A stretch of DNA of 64,000 nucleotides from Mobiluncus porci. Its GTDB lineage: Bacteria > Actinomycetota > Actinomycetes > Actinomycetales > Actinomycetaceae. The notes under the pieces were generated by a model. It saw only the letters and a list, made by a program, of their open reading frames with translations, searched no databases and was not told where the DNA came from. Shown in pieces: positions 15,962-25,028 of this stretch. Each line of letters opens with the position of its first letter. The stretch's first letter is position 1. The DNA is taken from NCBI RefSeq assembly GCF_009695935.1, contig NZ_VUMY01000008.1, positions 1-64,000 of the forward strand. Direction: 5' to 3'. The position numbers were made by a program, and so were the translations under genes.

Positions 15962-18655
15962 ATGGATCACAAATTAACTACGAAGTCCCAGGAGGCGATT
16001 GCTTCCGGACTACAAACGGCTGCTGCAGCGGGAAATGCGATGCTGGAGCCAATCCACATTTTGGCAGCACTGTTGGAGGATCGAGAAGGCATTGCCTTCC
16101 AGATTCTGCAAAAGATTGCCGACGCTGATGCAATCGGGGGAGAGGTGCGCCGCGCCCTGGTGGCTTTGCCGGGGGCGTCCGGAGAATCCGTGGCGCAACC
16201 CCAGCCTTCCCAGGCCGCGCTGAAGGTGGTAAGTACCGCCGGCACCTTCGCCCAAGAACACGGGGATGACTATGTCTCTACGGAGCATTTGCTGTTGGCT
16301 TTGTCAAAGAATGACGGCAAAGCCGGAAAGATTCTCCGTGACGCGGGAGCGAGCGATAAGAAGATTCTCAAAGCCATTGATGACATTCGCGGAGACACCA
16401 AAGTGACTTCCCCGAATCCGGAGGCCACCTTCAAGGCCCTGGAGAAATATGGCGATGACCTCACGCAGCGGGCGATGGACGGCAAACTCGATCCGGTTAT
16501 CGGTCGTGACGCCGAGATTCGCCGCGTCATCCAGGTTTTGTCTCGCCGGACAAAGAACAATCCGGTTCTGATTGGTGAACCCGGCGTCGGTAAAACCGCG
16601 GTGGTGGAAGGTCTGGCGCAGCGTATTGTCGCGGGGGATGTGCCGGATTCTTTGAAACATAAGCATTTGATTGCCCTGGATTTGGCGGCCATGGTCGCGG
16701 GAGCCCAGTATCGCGGCCAGTTCGAGGAACGTCTGAAGGCGGTTTTGGAAGAAATCAAGAACGCTGAAGGCGAAGTCGTGACCTTCATTGATGAGCTCCA
16801 TACCGTGGTGGGAGCCGGAGCCTCGCAAGGCTCGATGGATGCTTCCAATATGTTGAAGCCCATGCTGGCTCGCGGGGAGCTTCGCCTGGTGGGTGCGACG
16901 ACCCTTGATGAATATCGGGAACACATCGAGAAAGACCCCGCTTTGGAACGACGGTTCCAAACTGTGTTTGTGGGAGAGCCCTCGGTGGAAGACACGATTG
17001 CGATTCTGCGTGGAATTGCCCCGAAATATGAGGCCCACCACAAGGTGACGATTGCTGACGGCGCTTTGGTAGCGGCCGCCCAATTGTCGAATCGGTACAT
17101 CTCGGGGCGCCAACTTCCGGATAAGGCTATTGACCTGATTGATGAGGCGGCTTCGCGGCTTCGGATGGAGCTTGATTCTTCTCCGGAGGAAATCGACCAG
17201 TTGCGCCGCGAGGTGGAACGCTTGAAGATGGAACTTTCCTATCTGGAATCCTCCGACCCGAATCGGGAAGACCCCGCCACGGCAGGCCGTCTGGAAACTC
17301 TGCAAGCCAATTTGTCGGATAAACAAGAGGCTTTGGATCGCCTAAACCTGCGTTGGGAAGCTGAAAAGGCCGGCCACAACAAAGTCGGCGAGCTGCGCGT
17401 GAAGCTCGATGAGCTGAACACTGCCCTAGAACAGGCCATGCGCGAGGGTCGGTGGGAAGACGCCGGTCGTCTCCAAAACGGGGAAATTCCGGAGGTACAA
17501 CGCCAGATTGAGGCCGCGGAAACTGGCGAAACCAATGCCGCTGACTCCGACAATTCTGGAACGAGCGGTACAAGTTCGGACGCTCCGATGATCGCCGAAA
17601 AGGTTGATGCCTCTGAAATCGCCGAGGTAGTCGCTTCCTGGACGGGAATTCCGGTGGGCAAGCTCCTTACCGGTGAGTCAGAGAAACTTCTCCACATGGA
17701 GGAATACATCGGGAAACGCCTCATCGGCCAGAAGAACGCCGTGCGGGCGGTGGCAAACGCGGTGCGACGCGCGCGGGCCGGAGTATCTGACCCGAATCGG
17801 CCCACCGGATCTTTCTTGTTCCTCGGACCCACGGGTGTCGGAAAGACAGAGCTGGCGAAAGCGCTGGCGGAATTCCTCTTTGATGACGAAAGAGCCCTCA
17901 CTCGCATCGACATGAGCGAATACGGGGAAAAACATTCCGTAGCGCGCCTTATTGGAGCCCCTCCGGGCTATGTCGGCTACGAAGAGGGAGGCCAACTCAC
18001 CGAAGCGGTGCGGCGCCGTCCTTACGGGGTGGTATTGCTCGATGAAGTGGAAAAAGCGCATCCGGATGTGTTCGACATTTTGCTGCAGGTGCTGGATGAT
18101 GGACGTTTGACTGACGGTCAAGGGCGCACGGTTGACTTCCGCAATGTCATTCTCGTGTTGACATCTAACCTCGGTTCTCAATTCTTGATGGAACCGGGTG
18201 GGAGTCCGGCGGAGAAACAGAAGCAGGTACTTGAGTTGGTGAGAGCCTCGTTCAAACCAGAGTTCTTAAACCGTTTGGACGAGACGATACTCTTTGACTC
18301 CCTGTCTACTGAGGATCTGGAAAAGATTGTTGACATCCAGATTACTCAACTGACTAATCGGCTGCAGGACAACCAATTGACCCTGGAAGTGACGGATTCG
18401 GCGCGGGGCTGGCTGGCGATGACCGGATACGATCCGACCTACGGGGCGCGCCCGTTGCGGCGCCTCATTCAACGTGAGATCGGAGACCAGCTAGCCGAAA
18501 AATTGCTTTCCGGTGAAATCGGCCGTGGCGATACGGTTGAGGTAGATATTCCTGATTTCAGCCCGACAGATTTGATTGAAAGTGGGGATTTGAGCGAATT
18601 GACAGGACCAATGTCCGACCAATACCGACTGAATTTGCGTGTAAAATTTAACTGA
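15962..18655 (+). CDS. clpB: Disaggregase ClpB
   Basis: An 897-residue Hsp100 ATPase. The N-terminal Clp repeat domain spans residues 1-145. Walker A of the first AAA+ module is GEPGVGKT at about 205, with Walker B VTFIDELH. The middle-domain coiled coil lies at roughly 400-525, and Walker A of the second module is GPTGVGKT at about 621 with [15 protein letters not shown]. It dissolves protein aggregates together with DnaK, DnaJ and GrpE. The end of the middle-domain region carries a short low-complexity S/G/D insert (about residues 522-540). The gene begins 70 bases after hspR with its own ribosome site and without a HAIR element, so it seems to be the fifth gene of the HspR regulon operon. 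Confidence 0.97.
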   Translation: MDHKLTTKSQEAIASGLQTAAAAGNAMLEPIHILAALLEDREGIAFQILQKIADADAIGGEVRRALVALPGASGESVAQPQPSQAALKVVSTAGTFAQEHGDDYVSTEHLLLALSKNDGKAGKILRDAGASDKKILKAIDDIRGDTKVTSPNPEATFKALEKYGDDLTQRAMDGKLDPVIGRDAEIRRVIQVLSRRTKNNPVLIGEPGVGKTAVVEGLAQRIVAGDVPDSLKHKHLIALDLAAMVAGAQYRGQFEERLKAVLEEIKNAEGEVVTFIDELHTVVGAGASQGSMDASNMLKPMLARGELRLVGATTLDEYREHIEKDPALERRFQTVFVGEPSVEDTIAILRGIAPKYEAHHKVTIADGALVAAAQLSNRYISGRQLPDKAIDLIDEAASRLRMELDSSPEEIDQLRREVERLKMELSYLESSDPNREDPATAGRLETLQANLSDKQEALDRLNLRWEAEKAGHNKVGELRVKLDELNTALEQAMREGRWEDAGRLQNGEIPEVQRQIEAAETGETNAADSDNSGTSGTSSDAPMIAEKVDASEIAEVVASWTGIPVGKLLTGESEKLLHMEEYIGKRLIGQKNAVRAVANAVRRARAGVSDPNRPTGSFLFLGPTGVGKTELAKALAEFLFDDERALTRIDMSEYGEKHSVARLIGAPPGYVGYEEGGQLTEAVRRRPYGVVLLDEVEKAHPDVFDILLQVLDDGRLTDGQGRTVDFRNVILVLTSNLGSQFLMEPGGSPAEKQKQVLELVRASFKPEFLNRLDETILFDSLSTEDLEKIVDIQITQLTNRLQDNQLTLEVTDSARGWLAMTGYDPTYGARPLRRLIQREIGDQLAEKLLSGEIGRGDTVEVDIPDFSPTDLIESGDLSELTGPMSDQYRLNLRVKFN

Positions 18656-18693
18656 CAGGCGTTTCCTGGGAAAATCTAACCAGCGAAACGTGG

Positions 18694-18714
18694 AACTTTA
18701 CCAGTCGGTAAGTT
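18694..18714. promoter_or_regulatory. Palindromic operator candidate upstream of the TetR gene
   Basis: TTACC-AGTC-GGTAA (18698-18711) extends outward to AACT and AGTT with one unpaired base. It lies 87 bases before the tetR start, next to AT-rich bases that could hold a promoter. Small palindromes of this kind are typical TetR-family operators, so autoregulation is likely. Confidence 0.45.
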
Positions 18715-18800
18715 ATATTTAGATTAAGGGTTCATGAATGTTACCTGGATTTTTTCAGGGAATAAGCGTGAGAGCCTGAAAGTCTAACTATGGAGATGAG

Positions 18801-19454
18801 ATGTCCTCTTTCGAAAGACGTGAGCGTGGCCCCTATGCTTCTGGTCTGGCTCGGCGCGAGGCGATTCTGGATGCCGCCGTTGATCTGCTAGCAGAGGTTG
18901 GTTATCACGGCATGTCTCTGCGCGACGTCGCTAGAAATGTGGGCATCTCTCATCCCGGGGTTATCTACCACTTCCCTTCAAAGGAAGTTCTCCTGATGAG
19001 CGTCGTGGATCGATATGAAAAAGAGATGGGTTTTGACCTCAAAGAATTAGCGAAGCTTAATCCCTTGTCCCTGCTGGATGCAGTGCTGGAAGTTCTTTCC
19101 AATATGGGGAAGAACGCCATGATTATCGAGGTGGAATGTATGCTTTTGGTGGAAGCCTCTTCCAACCTTCATCCGGCTCACGACCACTACGAGGAAAGAA
19201 ACCGACTGTTCCGTTCCATTCTGACTACCGCCTGGGCGCAGTTGCAATCCGAGGGGCGAGCCGAGGTGACGTCTAATCCGGAAGATATCGCGAATATTCA
19301 GATGTCGCTTTTCGACGGGATTATGAGTCAGTGGCTCTATTCTCACGATTTGAAGGCCCCGAGTCAGATGGCGCGTTTCTATCTCCACATGTTCACCCCG
19401 GAGACCAGTGCGGAATGCTTGGTACATTACCGCGAAGCCGGATGGCTGCATTGA
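18801..19454 (+). CDS. TetR family transcriptional regulator
   Basis: 217 residues. The N-terminal TetR HTH is clear (REAILDAAVDLLAEVGYHGM, then SLRDVARNVGISHPGVIYHF and PSKEVLL). The C-terminal ligand domain is all-helical and does not reveal its effector. It starts with ATG after GGAGATGAG. A palindrome upstream (18698-18711) may be its own operator. The next gene, a serine hydrolase 42 bases downstream on the same strand, is a likely target. Confidence 0.92.
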   Translation: MSSFERRERGPYASGLARREAILDAAVDLLAEVGYHGMSLRDVARNVGISHPGVIYHFPSKEVLLMSVVDRYEKEMGFDLKELAKLNPLSLLDAVLEVLSNMGKNAMIIEVECMLLVEASSNLHPAHDHYEERNRLFRSILTTAWAQLQSEGRAEVTSNPEDIANIQMSLFDGIMSQWLYSHDLKAPSQMARFYLHMFTPETSAECLVHYREAGWLH

Positions 19455-19496
19455 GCGGATCGGTTTTACGGCGCCACGTAGTGAAGAGAGGATAGT

Positions 19497-20438
19497 GTGG
19501 TGGGGACTGTTGCTATTGGTCAGTTAACACCGGAACACCTCCCCACCCGCCGCGAATTTGGCTTTCCCTATGCGCTAGCGGTGCTGTCGCGGCAACCTTC
19601 AGGGGATGTCTATGTTTGGACTGGATCCGCAACGCCGAAAGATTTGGAACGACCGTTCAAATGGATGTCGGTGACGAAGTTCTTGGTCGCGACTGCTTTT
19701 TGGGTGCAGTCTCTTCCCTCTGCCGGTTCAACAGTGATGCCCCTGGATCTAGCTGTAGGCCCACCGGCGCCACCAGGGGTGCGGCTCGTGGATTTACTGG
19801 CGCACTGTTCGGGTCTCCCCTTTGATGCGCCCGCGGATAATATGGGTATCCGTTTCGGCATCGCCAATCCCGACGAGCGTGCTATCGAGCCCTTCACCAA
19901 GCGAGTCTATTCAAACTATAACTTCGAACTTGCGGGAGCCTTTGCTGAATCCCGACTCGGAGTCCCCTGGAACGATTGGGTGGGACGGGTCATCACGGGA
20001 CCTCTTGGAATGAATGGTACAAAATTGTCGGATTCTCCCGCCTGGGGAGCGGTGGGCCCAATTGTCGATTTGGCGAGGCTCGCGGCCGAAATGCTGTCTC
20101 CATCACTAACTGGTCTCACCGCTGCTGACATAGACCGATTTTCAGCGCCAGTTCACCCCGGCCTGCGCGGAGTTCTCCCCGGATACGGTCATCAAAAGGA
20201 CAATCTCTGGGGGACGGGAGTGGAAGTCCACGGGGCGAAAACGCCACACTATCTTCCCGAGTCCTTCCCGTCCGAAGTCATTGGACACTTTGGCCAGTCG
20301 GGATCTTTTATCTGGGTGGATCGCGCGGCGGGCGCGGCGGGCGTTTTTCTTGGCGCGGAGAAGTTTGGCCCCGTCCACAAGGCGCTGTGGCCTCGTTTGA
20401 ACGCGGAAATTCGCCAACTCGCCCTCCTCGCGCGCTAA
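19497..20438 (+). CDS. Beta-lactamase/transpeptidase-like serine hydrolase
   Basis: 313 residues of the class C beta-lactamase-related fold. The catalytic S-x-x-K is SVTKF near residue 60, the second motif YxN is YSNYNF near residue 141, and a third element HFGQSG (in place of the KTG triad) lies near residue 263. No signal peptide is visible, so it is probably cytoplasmic, like many esterases of this family. The start is GTG, five bases after GAGAGG. It follows the TetR gene and may be controlled by it. The substrate is unknown: esterase or peptidase activity is as likely as beta-lactam hydrolysis. Confidence 0.82.
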   Translation: MVGTVAIGQLTPEHLPTRREFGFPYALAVLSRQPSGDVYVWTGSATPKDLERPFKWMSVTKFLVATAFWVQSLPSAGSTVMPLDLAVGPPAPPGVRLVDLLAHCSGLPFDAPADNMGIRFGIANPDERAIEPFTKRVYSNYNFELAGAFAESRLGVPWNDWVGRVITGPLGMNGTKLSDSPAWGAVGPIVDLARLAAEMLSPSLTGLTAADIDRFSAPVHPGLRGVLPGYGHQKDNLWGTGVEVHGAKTPHYLPESFPSEVIGHFGQSGSFIWVDRAAGAAGVFLGAEKFGPVHKALWPRLNAEIRQLALLAR

Positions 20439-20442
20439 ACCC

Positions 20443-20883
20443 TTACTCCTGAATCTTAGGCGTCGAATCGGCATCGTCTTTCTTGAAGACGAGTTCCAGG
20501 GCGATCAACAAGATTGCGAAAAGTATTGGGGCCACAGGCCAGATGATCCAGGATCTTTCCCAATTCATAGTCAGGAAACTGTAGCTGAGATAGATAGCTA
20601 CGATGCTGCGCCAATTAATCCCAGCGTTTCCGGCCATCTCGGATTTGAAATACTTGTTGGTAACAGTGAAATCGCCTTCTTGTAAAAGTTTCTTTTGCGC
20701 TCCATGAGGCATTGCCACCGTAATGATGAGGTACACCCCGATGCCTGTCAAAACCAGGCTCAGGGACAAGAAAGTCTGAACTCTCTCGTCGAGGATTTCA
20801 GACAGGAAATCCCAGGCTGCAGCATTTGTCAGGCCGAGAATAAACAAACCACCCGTACTTGGAACTTTCAATCGAGTGTGCAA
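20443..20883 (-). CDS. Small membrane protein resembling the C-terminal half of an XRE-membrane regulator
   Basis: About 146 residues with four hydrophobic segments (FLSLSLVLTGIGVYLIITV, a short segment around IVAIYLSYSFLT, WIIWPVAPILFAILLIALEL, and a weaker one at the N-terminus). The ending with SFLT, W-x-x-SWIIWPVAP and a C-terminal charged tail matches the membrane domain that follows an N-terminal helix-turn-helix in many Gram-positive proteins. No helix-turn-helix is present here, no ATG is found at the 5' end, and the best start is a TTG, so the gene may be truncated at its front. Function unknown. Confidence 0.5.
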   Translation of the reverse strand: MHTRLKVPSTGGLFILGLTNAAAWDFLSEILDERVQTFLSLSLVLTGIGVYLIITVAMPHGAQKKLLQEGDFTVTNKYFKSEMAGNAGINWRSIVAIYLSYSFLTMNWERSWIIWPVAPILFAILLIALELVFKKDDADSTPKIQE

Positions 20884-20957
20884 CCAGCGGTTGCATCTGC
20901 GACAAACCCCAGTTTAACGGGGTTTGAAAGCGGTGACACGAAGATGAAAGACACGAA

Positions 20958-21659
20958 TTATTGGGGTCTGCGAGGTTGATTTTGGAATACCCAGGCCCAC
21001 ATCGAAATCGCGGCGGCGTGACCAACGTTGAGGGAACGAGTGGAGCCGTATTGAGTAATTTGTATCAATCGTTCCAAAATGTCTTGCATATCGTCGGTAA
21101 GGCCTTGAGATTCTTCTCCGAAAATCATCAAGCAGCGTTGGGGGAGCTCACAATCTTCCAAGGGCTTAGCACCGGGGAGATTATCCATTCCGATGATGGT
21201 GAGCCCGCGAGAACGCGCATAGGCGGCCAAAGCGGGGGCGTCTTGATGAAAGTGCACATGCAAATACCGATCCGTCACCATCGCCCCGCGACGGTTGAAA
21301 CGCCGACGCCCCACAATATGAACGTGGCGTACCCCGAGTCCATTGGCGGTTCGGATGATGGAACCGATGTTGAAGTCGTGGCCAATGTTTTCAATCGCAA
21401 TCTCCAAAACCGGCACGCTCAAATCGCTCGGGTCGGGCTCAAGCTCGCGGTCTAGCTGGGCGGTGATAGCCTCGTTAGTCCAATAGCGGAAGCGGTCAGG
21501 AACATTGCGCCGGTCGCCTTCCGCTAGGAGCGTGGGGTCGTATTCTTCACCGATAGGACGGGGTCTGTCAGCCGGCCACGGGCCCACCCCGACGACTGGT
21601 GTCAGCTCGCCATTCGGAAAGTTTTCCGCGTCATTTTTCGTCTCTTCCACAAAACTCAC
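20958..21659 (-). CDS. TrmH/SpoU family RNA 2'-O-methyltransferase
   Basis: 233 residues with the SPOUT trefoil knot. Motif 1 is NIGHDFNIGSIIRTAN near residue 90, motif 2 is IFGEESQGL near residue 180, and motif 3 is STRSLNVGHAAAISMW near residue 207. It transfers methyl from SAM to a ribose 2'-OH in rRNA or tRNA; the exact target cannot be read. The start is GTG at 21659, with a second GTG at 21650 also possible. Its -10 box appears to be shared in opposite orientation with pyrE. The order of this gene, pyrE and fba is common in actinobacteria. Confidence 0.9.
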   Translation of the reverse strand: MSFVEETKNDAENFPNGELTPVVGVGPWPADRPRPIGEEYDPTLLAEGDRRNVPDRFRYWTNEAITAQLDRELEPDPSDLSVPVLEIAIENIGHDFNIGSIIRTANGLGVRHVHIVGRRRFNRRGAMVTDRYLHVHFHQDAPALAAYARSRGLTIIGMDNLPGAKPLEDCELPQRCLMIFGEESQGLTDDMQDILERLIQITQYGSTRSLNVGHAAAISMWAWVFQNQPRRPQ

Positions 21660-21661
21660 TC

Positions 21662-21673
21662 TATGCTAGGAGT
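21662..21673 (+). promoter_or_regulatory. Symmetric -10 region shared by pyrE and the TrmH-type gene
   Basis: TATGCT (21662-21667), six bases, then the pyrE GTG at 21674, which is the leaderless pattern. The overlapping bases 21663-21668 read TAGCAT on the minus strand, three bases before the 21659 GTG and twelve before the 21650 GTG. One AT-rich box can thus serve both directions. Confidence 0.5.
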
Positions 21674-22243
21674 GTGAAAAACAACGACCCGCAATTGTCT
21701 AAACTCGCCGAACTCGTCAAAAAGCTTTCCGTGGTTCATGGCAAAGTGACGCTCGCGTCCGGAAAAGAGTCGAATTTCTATGTTGATATGCGCCGCGCTA
21801 CCCTGCATCACGAGGCGGCGCCGCTCATTGGTCACGTTATGATTGACCTTCTGGAAGAAAATGGTTTCCCCATTTCGGAGATTGATGCGGTGGGCGGCCT
21901 CACGATGGGCGCCGATCCGGTTGCTGCTGCCATGCTCCACGCTGCGGCTTCTCGCGGGCTTGAACTTGATGCCTTCGTAGTCCGCAAGGAAGCCAAAGAC
22001 CACGGCATGAAGCGCCAGATTGAAGGTCCTGACGTGAGTGGAAAACGGGTTGTGGTCTTAGAAGATACCTCCACCACCGGAGGCTCGCCCTTGCAGGCCG
22101 CTGAGGCTTTGCAGGCTGCGGGGGCGGAGATCGTTGCGGTCGCCGTGGTCGTGGACCGAGCCACCGGGGCTAAAGAGAAAATCGAAGCTGCGGGATTCCC
22201 GTATTTTGCCGCCCTCCACCTGGAAGACCTCGGTCTTGCCTGA
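21674..22243 (+). CDS. pyrE: Orotate phosphoribosyltransferase
   Basis: 189 residues. The PRPP-binding motif is VVVLEDTSTTGGSPLQAAEA near residue 120, and the orotate-binding N-terminal segment includes LASGKESNFYVDMR. VRKEAKDHGMKRQIEG carries the catalytic flexible loop. It makes OMP from orotate and PRPP in pyrimidine synthesis. The GTG at 21674 is chosen because it lies six bases from a -10 box; the longer upstream frame overlaps the divergent gene and has no homologous content. Confidence 0.95.
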   Translation: MKNNDPQLSKLAELVKKLSVVHGKVTLASGKESNFYVDMRRATLHHEAAPLIGHVMIDLLEENGFPISEIDAVGGLTMGADPVAAAMLHAAASRGLELDAFVVRKEAKDHGMKRQIEGPDVSGKRVVVLEDTSTTGGSPLQAAEALQAAGAEIVAVAVVVDRATGAKEKIEAAGFPYFAALHLEDLGLA

Positions 22244-22363
22244 ATCAGCGAGACTGATTCTTCATGGTTTCATCCAAATTTCTAGATGCGAATGGGCGGT
22301 GAATCCCGTCCAAAAGTGAAAGAATAGAGTCGTCAATCTGACAACAGAAAGAAGGAGTTTACT

Positions 22364-23389
22364 GTGCCTATCGCAACCCCAGATGTTTACACCGAAATGT
22401 TGAAGCGCGCCAAGGATGGCAAATTTGCCTATCCCGCTATCAACGTGACATCTTCTCAAACTTTGACCGCAGCCTTGCAGGGCTTTGCGGATGCAGAATC
22501 CGACGGCATCATCCAAGTCTCCGTCGGTGGCGCGGAATACTGGTCCGGATCGACTATCAAGGATCGTGTAGCCGGCTCTCTCGCGATGGCCGCTTACGCC
22601 CGTGAAGTCGCTAAGAACTATCCCGTGACGGTGGCTCTCCACACCGACCACTGCACCGAGGACAAGTTGGCTTCTTGGACCGAAGCCCTCATTGACCTGG
22701 AGATTGAAGAGGTCAAAGCGGGGCGTCTCCCGTTCTTCCAGTCCCACATGTTCGACGGTTCCTCGATTCCTCTCGACAAGAACCTCGAAGTAGCCAAGCG
22801 TCTCTTGCCGAAAGCGGCTGCTGCCAAGACAATTCTTGAGGTAGAAATCGGCGTTGTAGGCGGTGAAGAAGACGGCGTCGTTGGTGAAATCAACGAAAAG
22901 CTCTACACCACCACCGAAGACGGCATTAAGACCGTGGAAGCCTTGGGCCTTGGCGAAAACGGGCACTATCTGACCGCCTTAACTTTCGGGAATGTTCACG
23001 GCGTTTACAAGCCTGGACACGTGAAGTTGCGTCCGGAAATCCTCGGCACCATTCAGGAAGAAGTCGGCGCTCACTTCAACGCTGGAAGCCGTCCGTTTGA
23101 CCTCGTGATGCACGGTGGTTCCGGTTCGACTGCCGATGAGATTGCGCTTGCGGTGGCTAACGGTGTCATCAAGATGAACGTCGACACCGACACCCAGTAT
23201 GCCTTTACCCGTCCGGTCGCCGACTGGATGATGAAGAACTACGAAGGCGTTTTGAAGGTTGATGGCGAAGTCGGTATCAAGAAGCAATACGATCCTCGCG
23301 CTTGGGGCAAAGCCGCTGAAGCCGGCATGGCCGCTCGGGTGGTCGAAGCCTGCCAGCGTCTCGGATCTGACGGCACCAAGATGAAGTAG
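22364..23389 (+). CDS. fba: Class II fructose-bisphosphate aldolase
   Basis: 341 residues. Zinc ligands and catalytic residues are visible in VALHTDHC near residue 92, LEVEIGVVGGEEDGV near residue 160, NVHGVYKPG near residue 211 and MHGGSGST near residue 248. It cleaves fructose-1,6-bisphosphate to DHAP and glyceraldehyde-3-phosphate in the cytoplasm. The GTG start follows AAGGAG by six bases. A strong terminator lies 18 bases after the stop, so it is transcribed alone or as the end of the pyrE unit. Confidence 0.97.
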   Translation: MPIATPDVYTEMLKRAKDGKFAYPAINVTSSQTLTAALQGFADAESDGIIQVSVGGAEYWSGSTIKDRVAGSLAMAAYAREVAKNYPVTVALHTDHCTEDKLASWTEALIDLEIEEVKAGRLPFFQSHMFDGSSIPLDKNLEVAKRLLPKAAAAKTILEVEIGVVGGEEDGVVGEINEKLYTTTEDGIKTVEALGLGENGHYLTALTFGNVHGVYKPGHVKLRPEILGTIQEEVGAHFNAGSRPFDLVMHGGSGSTADEIALAVANGVIKMNVDTDTQYAFTRPVADWMMKNYEGVLKVDGEVGIKKQYDPRAWGKAAEAGMAARVVEACQRLGSDGTKMK

Positions 23390-23407
23390 TCGCTTGGCTT
23401 ATCTTTA

Positions 23408-23437
23408 GTGGGGATGTCCGGTTTTGGGCATCCCCAC
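23408..23437 (+). terminator. Intrinsic terminator of fba
   Basis: A 9-bp perfect stem (GTGGGGATG with CATCCCCAC, loop of 12 bases), followed by TTGGTTT. Confidence 0.8.
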
Positions 23438-23498
23438 TTGGTTTCGCGATGGCGAAAAATACTTAACCATATTTGGTCAAGATGGGTAGTAATAAGTC

Positions 23499-23731
23499 AT
23501 GGAGACCGTAAACATCTATGAGGCCAAAACTGAACTCAGCCGGCTTGTGGCGCGGGCTCAGACCGGTGAAACCATAATGTTCGCCCGTCGGTGGTGCCGG
23601 CTGCCGTGTTGGGGTCGATTGTTCCGTCACAAAATCCCGTCGTTTTCGATGACCTCACAGGCCACGTGGCTATCCGCGAAGATTTCGATGAGTGGACCGA
23701 TGCGGACGAACGAATGTGGTTCGGCGAATGA
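23499..23731 (+). pseudogene. Phd/YefM-type antitoxin, frameshifted
   Basis: The gene begins METVNIYEAKTELSRLVARA, a clear Phd-family N-terminus. After GETIM near 23579 the frame is lost. The other frame then resumes with VRPSVVPAAVLGSIVP and ends with GHVAIREDFDEWTDADERMW and a stop at 23729-23731, which is the expected antitoxin C-terminus. Between the two parts about a dozen residues of the usual family sequence (the IARxGxPVARLxP strand) are missing. The defect is therefore an internal deletion that also shifts frame. The second-frame stop overlaps the start of the toxin gene, the normal coupling for such a pair. Confidence 0.75.
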
Positions 23732-24104
23732 ATCTTTTGCTTGACACTCATATTTACCTCTGGATGCGCTCGAACTCGGCGCGTCTCCCGCAGTCTTTTC
23801 GGTCGGTGATTCAAGACGGGCGAAATCTCAAGTTTGTTTCTTCGATTTCTCTGGCTGAGATTGCCGCAAAAAAGCCATTGGTAAATTGGACTATGACACG
23901 CCGCTCCTGGATAACCTCGCAGCGGTCGGGTTCCAAGAGCTTTCCTTCACTCCCGACCATGCCCGCGAGCTTGAACGCCTGCCGCTGTTGCACCGCAATC
24001 TCTTTGACCGGATGTTGATTGCGCAGGCGCGAGTGGAGGAGATGGTTTTCCTAAGCGTAGACAGTCAAACTAAGCAATATAAAGTCAGACAGCTTGCTTC
24101 GTAA
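23728..24104 (+). pseudogene. PIN-domain (VapC-type) toxin, frameshifted
   Basis: The first part reads MNLLLDTHIYLWMRS and continues to SSISLAEIA, the PIN N-terminus with its first acidic residue and the EIA motif. Close to 23870, beside a run of six A, the frame changes. The remaining part (AIGKLDYDTPLLDNL to LLHRNLFDRMLIAQARVEEM and a final LSVDSQTKQYKV) is the expected C-terminus with the second acidic cluster. One lost base explains the break. Both partners of the pair are broken, so the module is probably inactive. Confidence 0.78.
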
Positions 24105-24111
24105 GGGCCTT

Positions 24112-24888
24112 TTATTGCCTAAGCGCGCGGGTGAAAAGCTTTGAGCCGAAAAGGACTCGCATGAGCCAGCGAGGCGAGAGGCGTGCCCCCGCCATGAGAA
24201 TCTTGTACCGGATGGTCGGAGTTACGAGGACTTGGCGGCGGCGGGCGGCCTCAATCGCTTCGGAAACCACTGTTGCTGGTTCCACAAAACCAATCTGGGG
24301 CCACACCCCGGCATTCATCCGCGCGGATTCATGGAACTCGGTTTTCATCAGTCCCGGAGCCACCGTCGTCACGGACACACCAGTGCCTTTTAGCTCGGTT
24401 GATAGGGATTCCGAGAAGAACCGCACCCAGGTTTTCACGGCCGCATAGGAACCCATCGCGGTATAGGCGGTTGCTGAAGAAACATTCAAGATAACTCCCT
24501 TGCCGCGACGAAGCATAGCACGGGCTCCGGCGTGACTCAGACGCGCCAAGGCTCGTCCCATCACCTCTAAGGCCTCGTCCTCACGTTTCCACTCGCCGCT
24601 TACAAAGCCTTGTCCGAGACCGAATCCCGCATTGTTGACCAAAACCGCTACCGGACGGGAATCATCCTCCAACCGGCGGATAACCGCATATTGACCGGCT
24701 CTGGTGGCGAGGTCTGCGGTCAAAACTTCCGCTTCCACCCCGAGAGTGGTTCGGATTTCCTCTGCGATTCCCTCGAGTTTCTTCTCGCGACGAGCCACCA
24801 AAACCACGTTGAGCGGTTCGGCTGCAAACTGCCAAGCGAATTCTTCTCCCAAGCCACTGGAGGCTCCGGTAATTAATGCCCACTTCAT
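24112..24888 (-). CDS. Short-chain dehydrogenase/reductase (SDR)
   Basis: 258 residues. The nucleotide-binding GASSGLGEEFA is at residues 7-17, NNAGFG is near residue 88, and the catalytic serine and YxxxK are in LNVSSATAYTAMGSYAAVKTW (Y-A-A-V-K). The GxxxGxG spacing and basic residues after beta-2 (VARREKKL) suggest NADP. The substrate is unknown. The ATG follows AAGGA by seven bases. It ends 7 bases from the broken toxin gene on the other strand. Confidence 0.9.
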   Translation of the reverse strand: MKWALITGASSGLGEEFAWQFAAEPLNVVLVARREKKLEGIAEEIRTTLGVEAEVLTADLATRAGQYAVIRRLEDDSRPVAVLVNNAGFGLGQGFVSGEWKREDEALEVMGRALARLSHAGARAMLRRGKGVILNVSSATAYTAMGSYAAVKTWVRFFSESLSTELKGTGVSVTTVAPGLMKTEFHESARMNAGVWPQIGFVEPATVVSEAIEAARRRQVLVTPTIRYKILMAGARLSPRWLMRVLFGSKLFTRALRQ

Positions 24889-25028
24889 TGCTACATCCTT
24901 TGTGTTTTCCAGTTTTCTCCCTTAACCTTAAAGGGAAACGCATCATAAGCCAATGTCGGCCTCGTCGGCTGCGCCGGCTGAGTTCGGCGCGTTGGGAGTG
25001 CCCCAACGATTAACAGGGGGAAATCAAA

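Noticed and set aside
24889-25028. TCCCTTAACCTTAAAGGGA palindrome before the HAD-IIA gene
   Set aside because: It could be an operator for either divergent gene, but the arms are short and imperfect and no candidate regulator is nearby.
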